Below are positions 43,639 through 45,158 of a stretch of 45,158 bases of DNA, piece by piece. The DNA comes from JAAYJR01 sp964495655 (GTDB lineage: Bacteria; Bacteroidota; Bacteroidia; Bacteroidales; Prolixibacteraceae): NCBI GenBank assembly GCA_964495655.1, contig CAZBWK010000020.1:1-45158 (forward strand). The letters run 5' to 3'. A program made the position numbers and the translations under genes. How positions within the stretch are numbered: the stretch's first letter is position 1; each line of letters opens with the position of its first letter. The notes under the pieces were generated by a model, which was not told the origin of the DNA, did no database searches, and saw only the letters and a program-made list of their open reading frames with translations.

Positions 43639-43710
43639 ATGAAATTTAAATTATTGAGAGATTTTATTCTTTTATCTTTATTTATTAATATTTTATTTTC
43701 ATATGATTAA
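43639..43710 (+). pseudogene. Orphan signal-peptide-like mini-ORF
   Basis: A 23-codon ORF, starting MKFKLLRDFILLSLFINI, reads like a Sec signal peptide followed at once by a stop. It is in a different frame from the next gene, which has its own signal peptide starting at 43736. It may be the remnant of a deleted exported protein or a short leader peptide. Coding is not proven. Confidence 0.35.
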
Positions 43711-43735
43711 AAATAATTATTTTCAAAGGTATCAT

Positions 43736-45158
43736 ATGGAACTCGCATATGTTTTAATCATACTCTTGTGTGGTTTTACAATTATGCTCGTTTCATGTGA
43801 TAATTCCAGAAATGGCTATAATACAATTACATCCATTGAAAGATACAGGGAACTTAGAAAAGAAAAACTAAACAAACCGAGAACAGTCATCCATAACAAT
43901 GATGGTTGCGATGTAATATATTTTCCTGTCAATGAAAAGTATAGTGTAGGAAATTTCCTGAACAAGCGCAGTGCTGGGTTAATCGGAACAGGAGTGACAA
44001 CTATATCGTTTTGTCCGACTGCTTCAGGATTCGGCAATTTTACATATAATACAAATGCAGGAGAAGTATTACGGAGGCATGGTTTTGAATTTGGAATCAG
44101 AGAAGATGCCCGGAATATAACAGCAGAAATGCTAGCTGAAGGAACTGATCCATTGAAGGCCAATGTTGAATTTGCCAGGGCACATGGATTTGAGATTTTT
44201 TGGTCCAACAGGATGAATGATACTCATGATGCAAGTCACAGAAAAGAGAAACCATATTATTTATGGACCAAATTCAAAGATAATAATCCTCAGTTTTTAT
44301 TTGGAAATATTGGAGAGAGACTGCCAAGTGGACGTTGGAGTTCAGTTGATTTTGAACATAAAGAGATTCGTGACCTTTGTGTTCGGTTTTTTAAGGAAGT
44401 ATGCGAAAATTATGACGTTGATGGTGTTGAACTTGATTTTTTACGTCATTTTGAGTTATTTAAAACTGTAGGTTGGGGTGGAGTTGCCAGTCAGAAACAG
44501 TTGGATATGCTTACTGATATGGTGTCACAAATAAGAAAAGTAACAGAGGAGGCAGGAATGAAAAGGGGTAATCCTATATTAGTATTAATGCGTGTTCCTA
44601 CTTCTCCTGAATATGCCAAAAGAGCAGGTGTCGATATCCAAAGGTGGATAGATGAAGGTCTTGTTGATATAGTAGTAGGTTCATGTTATTTCCGTCTTGA
44701 TTTTTGGGAGAACTTTGCTAAACTTGGCCTTAATAAGAATGTTAAAATATATGCGGGGCTGAGTGAATCACGCGTAAGAGAAGAACACCCGCTTCTTGTG
44801 AGACAGCAAAACTCTGTTTTTCGTGCCAGAGCAGCCGCTGTATGGGAAGCAGGCCTTGATGGAATTTACTCCTTTAATGAATATAATTCCCGTGTAAAGT
44901 ATCTGTCAGAAATTGTGAACAGGGATAATCTTAAAACGACAAATAATTTGTATTTTGTTACCTATCGCGATTATACTGCCAGCAGGTACCTGACCGGCGG
45001 AAATGAATTTTTTAAAATGCCGAGATTATCACCAACGCCTGGAACCCATAAGGCTTTTGAAGAGGGACCCTTCACCTTTGATATTGAAATTGGAGATGAA
45101 TCTGTTGATGCTGATATTTACGTGGCTGTATATGCGGATAATGTAAGTTCCGGCGATC
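43736..45158 (+). CDS. Family-10-glycosylhydrolase-like (GHL) TIM-barrel lipoprotein, 3' truncated by window
   Basis: Open from an ATG at 43736 to the window edge, giving 474 codons. A lipoprotein signal is seen (LLCGFTIMLVSC, Cys21). The barrel has the GHL/GH10-like tract DVDGVELDFLRHFELF with D229, E232 and D234, and GLVDIVVGSCYFRLDFWENF later. A tract near codon 378 (AAAVWEAGLDGIYSFNEYNS) is the usual late barrel strand of these proteins. A C-terminal beta domain starts about residue 440 (GPFTFDIEIGDESVDADIYV) and is cut. It is 177 bases after the sialidase-fold gene and likely the next enzyme of the locus. Substrate unknown. Confidence 0.83.
   Translation, partial: MELAYVLIILLCGFTIMLVSCDNSRNGYNTITSIERYRELRKEKLNKPRTVIHNNDGCDVIYFPVNEKYSVGNFLNKRSAGLIGTGVTTISFCPTASGFGNFTYNTNAGEVLRRHGFEFGIREDARNITAEMLAEGTDPLKANVEFARAHGFEIFWSNRMNDTHDASHRKEKPYYLWTKFKDNNPQFLFGNIGERLPSGRWSSVDFEHKEIRDLCVRFFKEVCENYDVDGVELDFLRHFELFKTVGWGGVASQKQLDMLTDMVSQIRKVTEEAGMKRGNPILVLMRVPTSPEYAKRAGVDIQRWIDEGLVDIVVGSCYFRLDFWENFAKLGLNKNVKIYAGLSESRVREEHPLLVRQQNSVFRARAAAVWEAGLDGIYSFNEYNSRVKYLSEIVNRDNLKTTNNLYFVTYRDYTASRYLTGGNEFFKMPRLSPTPGTHKAFEEGPFTFDIEIGDESVDADIYVAVYADNVSSGD

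Overview
The window reads as a chromosomal segment of a Bacteroidota bacterium. The evidence is a SusC/SusD pair whose SusC carries an STN domain, an adjacent ECF sigma/FecR pair, an UpxY-type NusG paralogue, TAnnTTTG-type -7 boxes, and many proteins with a Tat twin-arginine leader. A free-living, polysaccharide-degrading member of the Bacteroidales/Marinilabiliales group is my inference. I see no rRNA, tRNA, CRISPR array, phage gene or transposase.

Left part (1-6.9 kb). This holds housekeeping genes: the start of an alanine/cation symporter, a small acidic protein, a minus-strand run UspA - UpxY/NusG-like - Tex, and a divergent ADP-forming acyl-CoA synthetase.

Middle part (6.9-26.9 kb). Here lies a long run of plus-strand genes that starts with a DeoR regulator, which has a good promoter and an operator-like palindrome. 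It continues with a class III aminotransferase, a Gfo/Idh/MocA oxidoreductase, an exported DegT aminotransferase, a ceramidase-fold protein, and a beta-propeller lipoprotein. Next come an exported FAD oxidoreductase overlapping a membrane protein that looks like NapH fused to NapG, an exported M23 peptidase with a PKD-like domain, and DoxX. Two exported Gfo/Idh/MocA proteins, an exported enolase-superfamily (Ala-Glu epimerase-like) protein, an exported glutamate-racemase homologue and an HpcH/HpaI aldolase follow. Many of these use a bound cofactor (PLP, FAD, NAD(P)) yet carry export signals. I infer a periplasmic metabolic pathway acting on sugar or murein-peptide type substrates and passing electrons to or from the quinone pool. 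Three related 60-93 bp intergenic repeats and a 33 bp direct repeat punctuate this region.

Right part (27.0-45.2 kb). This is a polysaccharide-utilisation locus of visibly higher A+T content: ECF sigma, FecR anti-sigma, SusC, SusD, a terminator, then an unrecognised Tat protein, two paralogous sialidase-fold lipoproteins flanking a secreted alpha/beta hydrolase, a GH95-family protein with changed catalytic residues, a third sialidase-fold protein, and a glycosylhydrolase-like TIM barrel cut by the window edge. The sigma/FecR/STN-SusC set suggests induction by the transported glycan. The glycan cannot be named from sequence alone.

Best candidates for something undescribed: (a) the Tat-exported FAD oxidoreductase plus NapH-NapG-like fusion within a set of exported cofactor enzymes; (b) the exported racemase/epimerase pair; (c) the GH95 variant with coordinated active-site changes; (d) the small structured intergenic repeat family.
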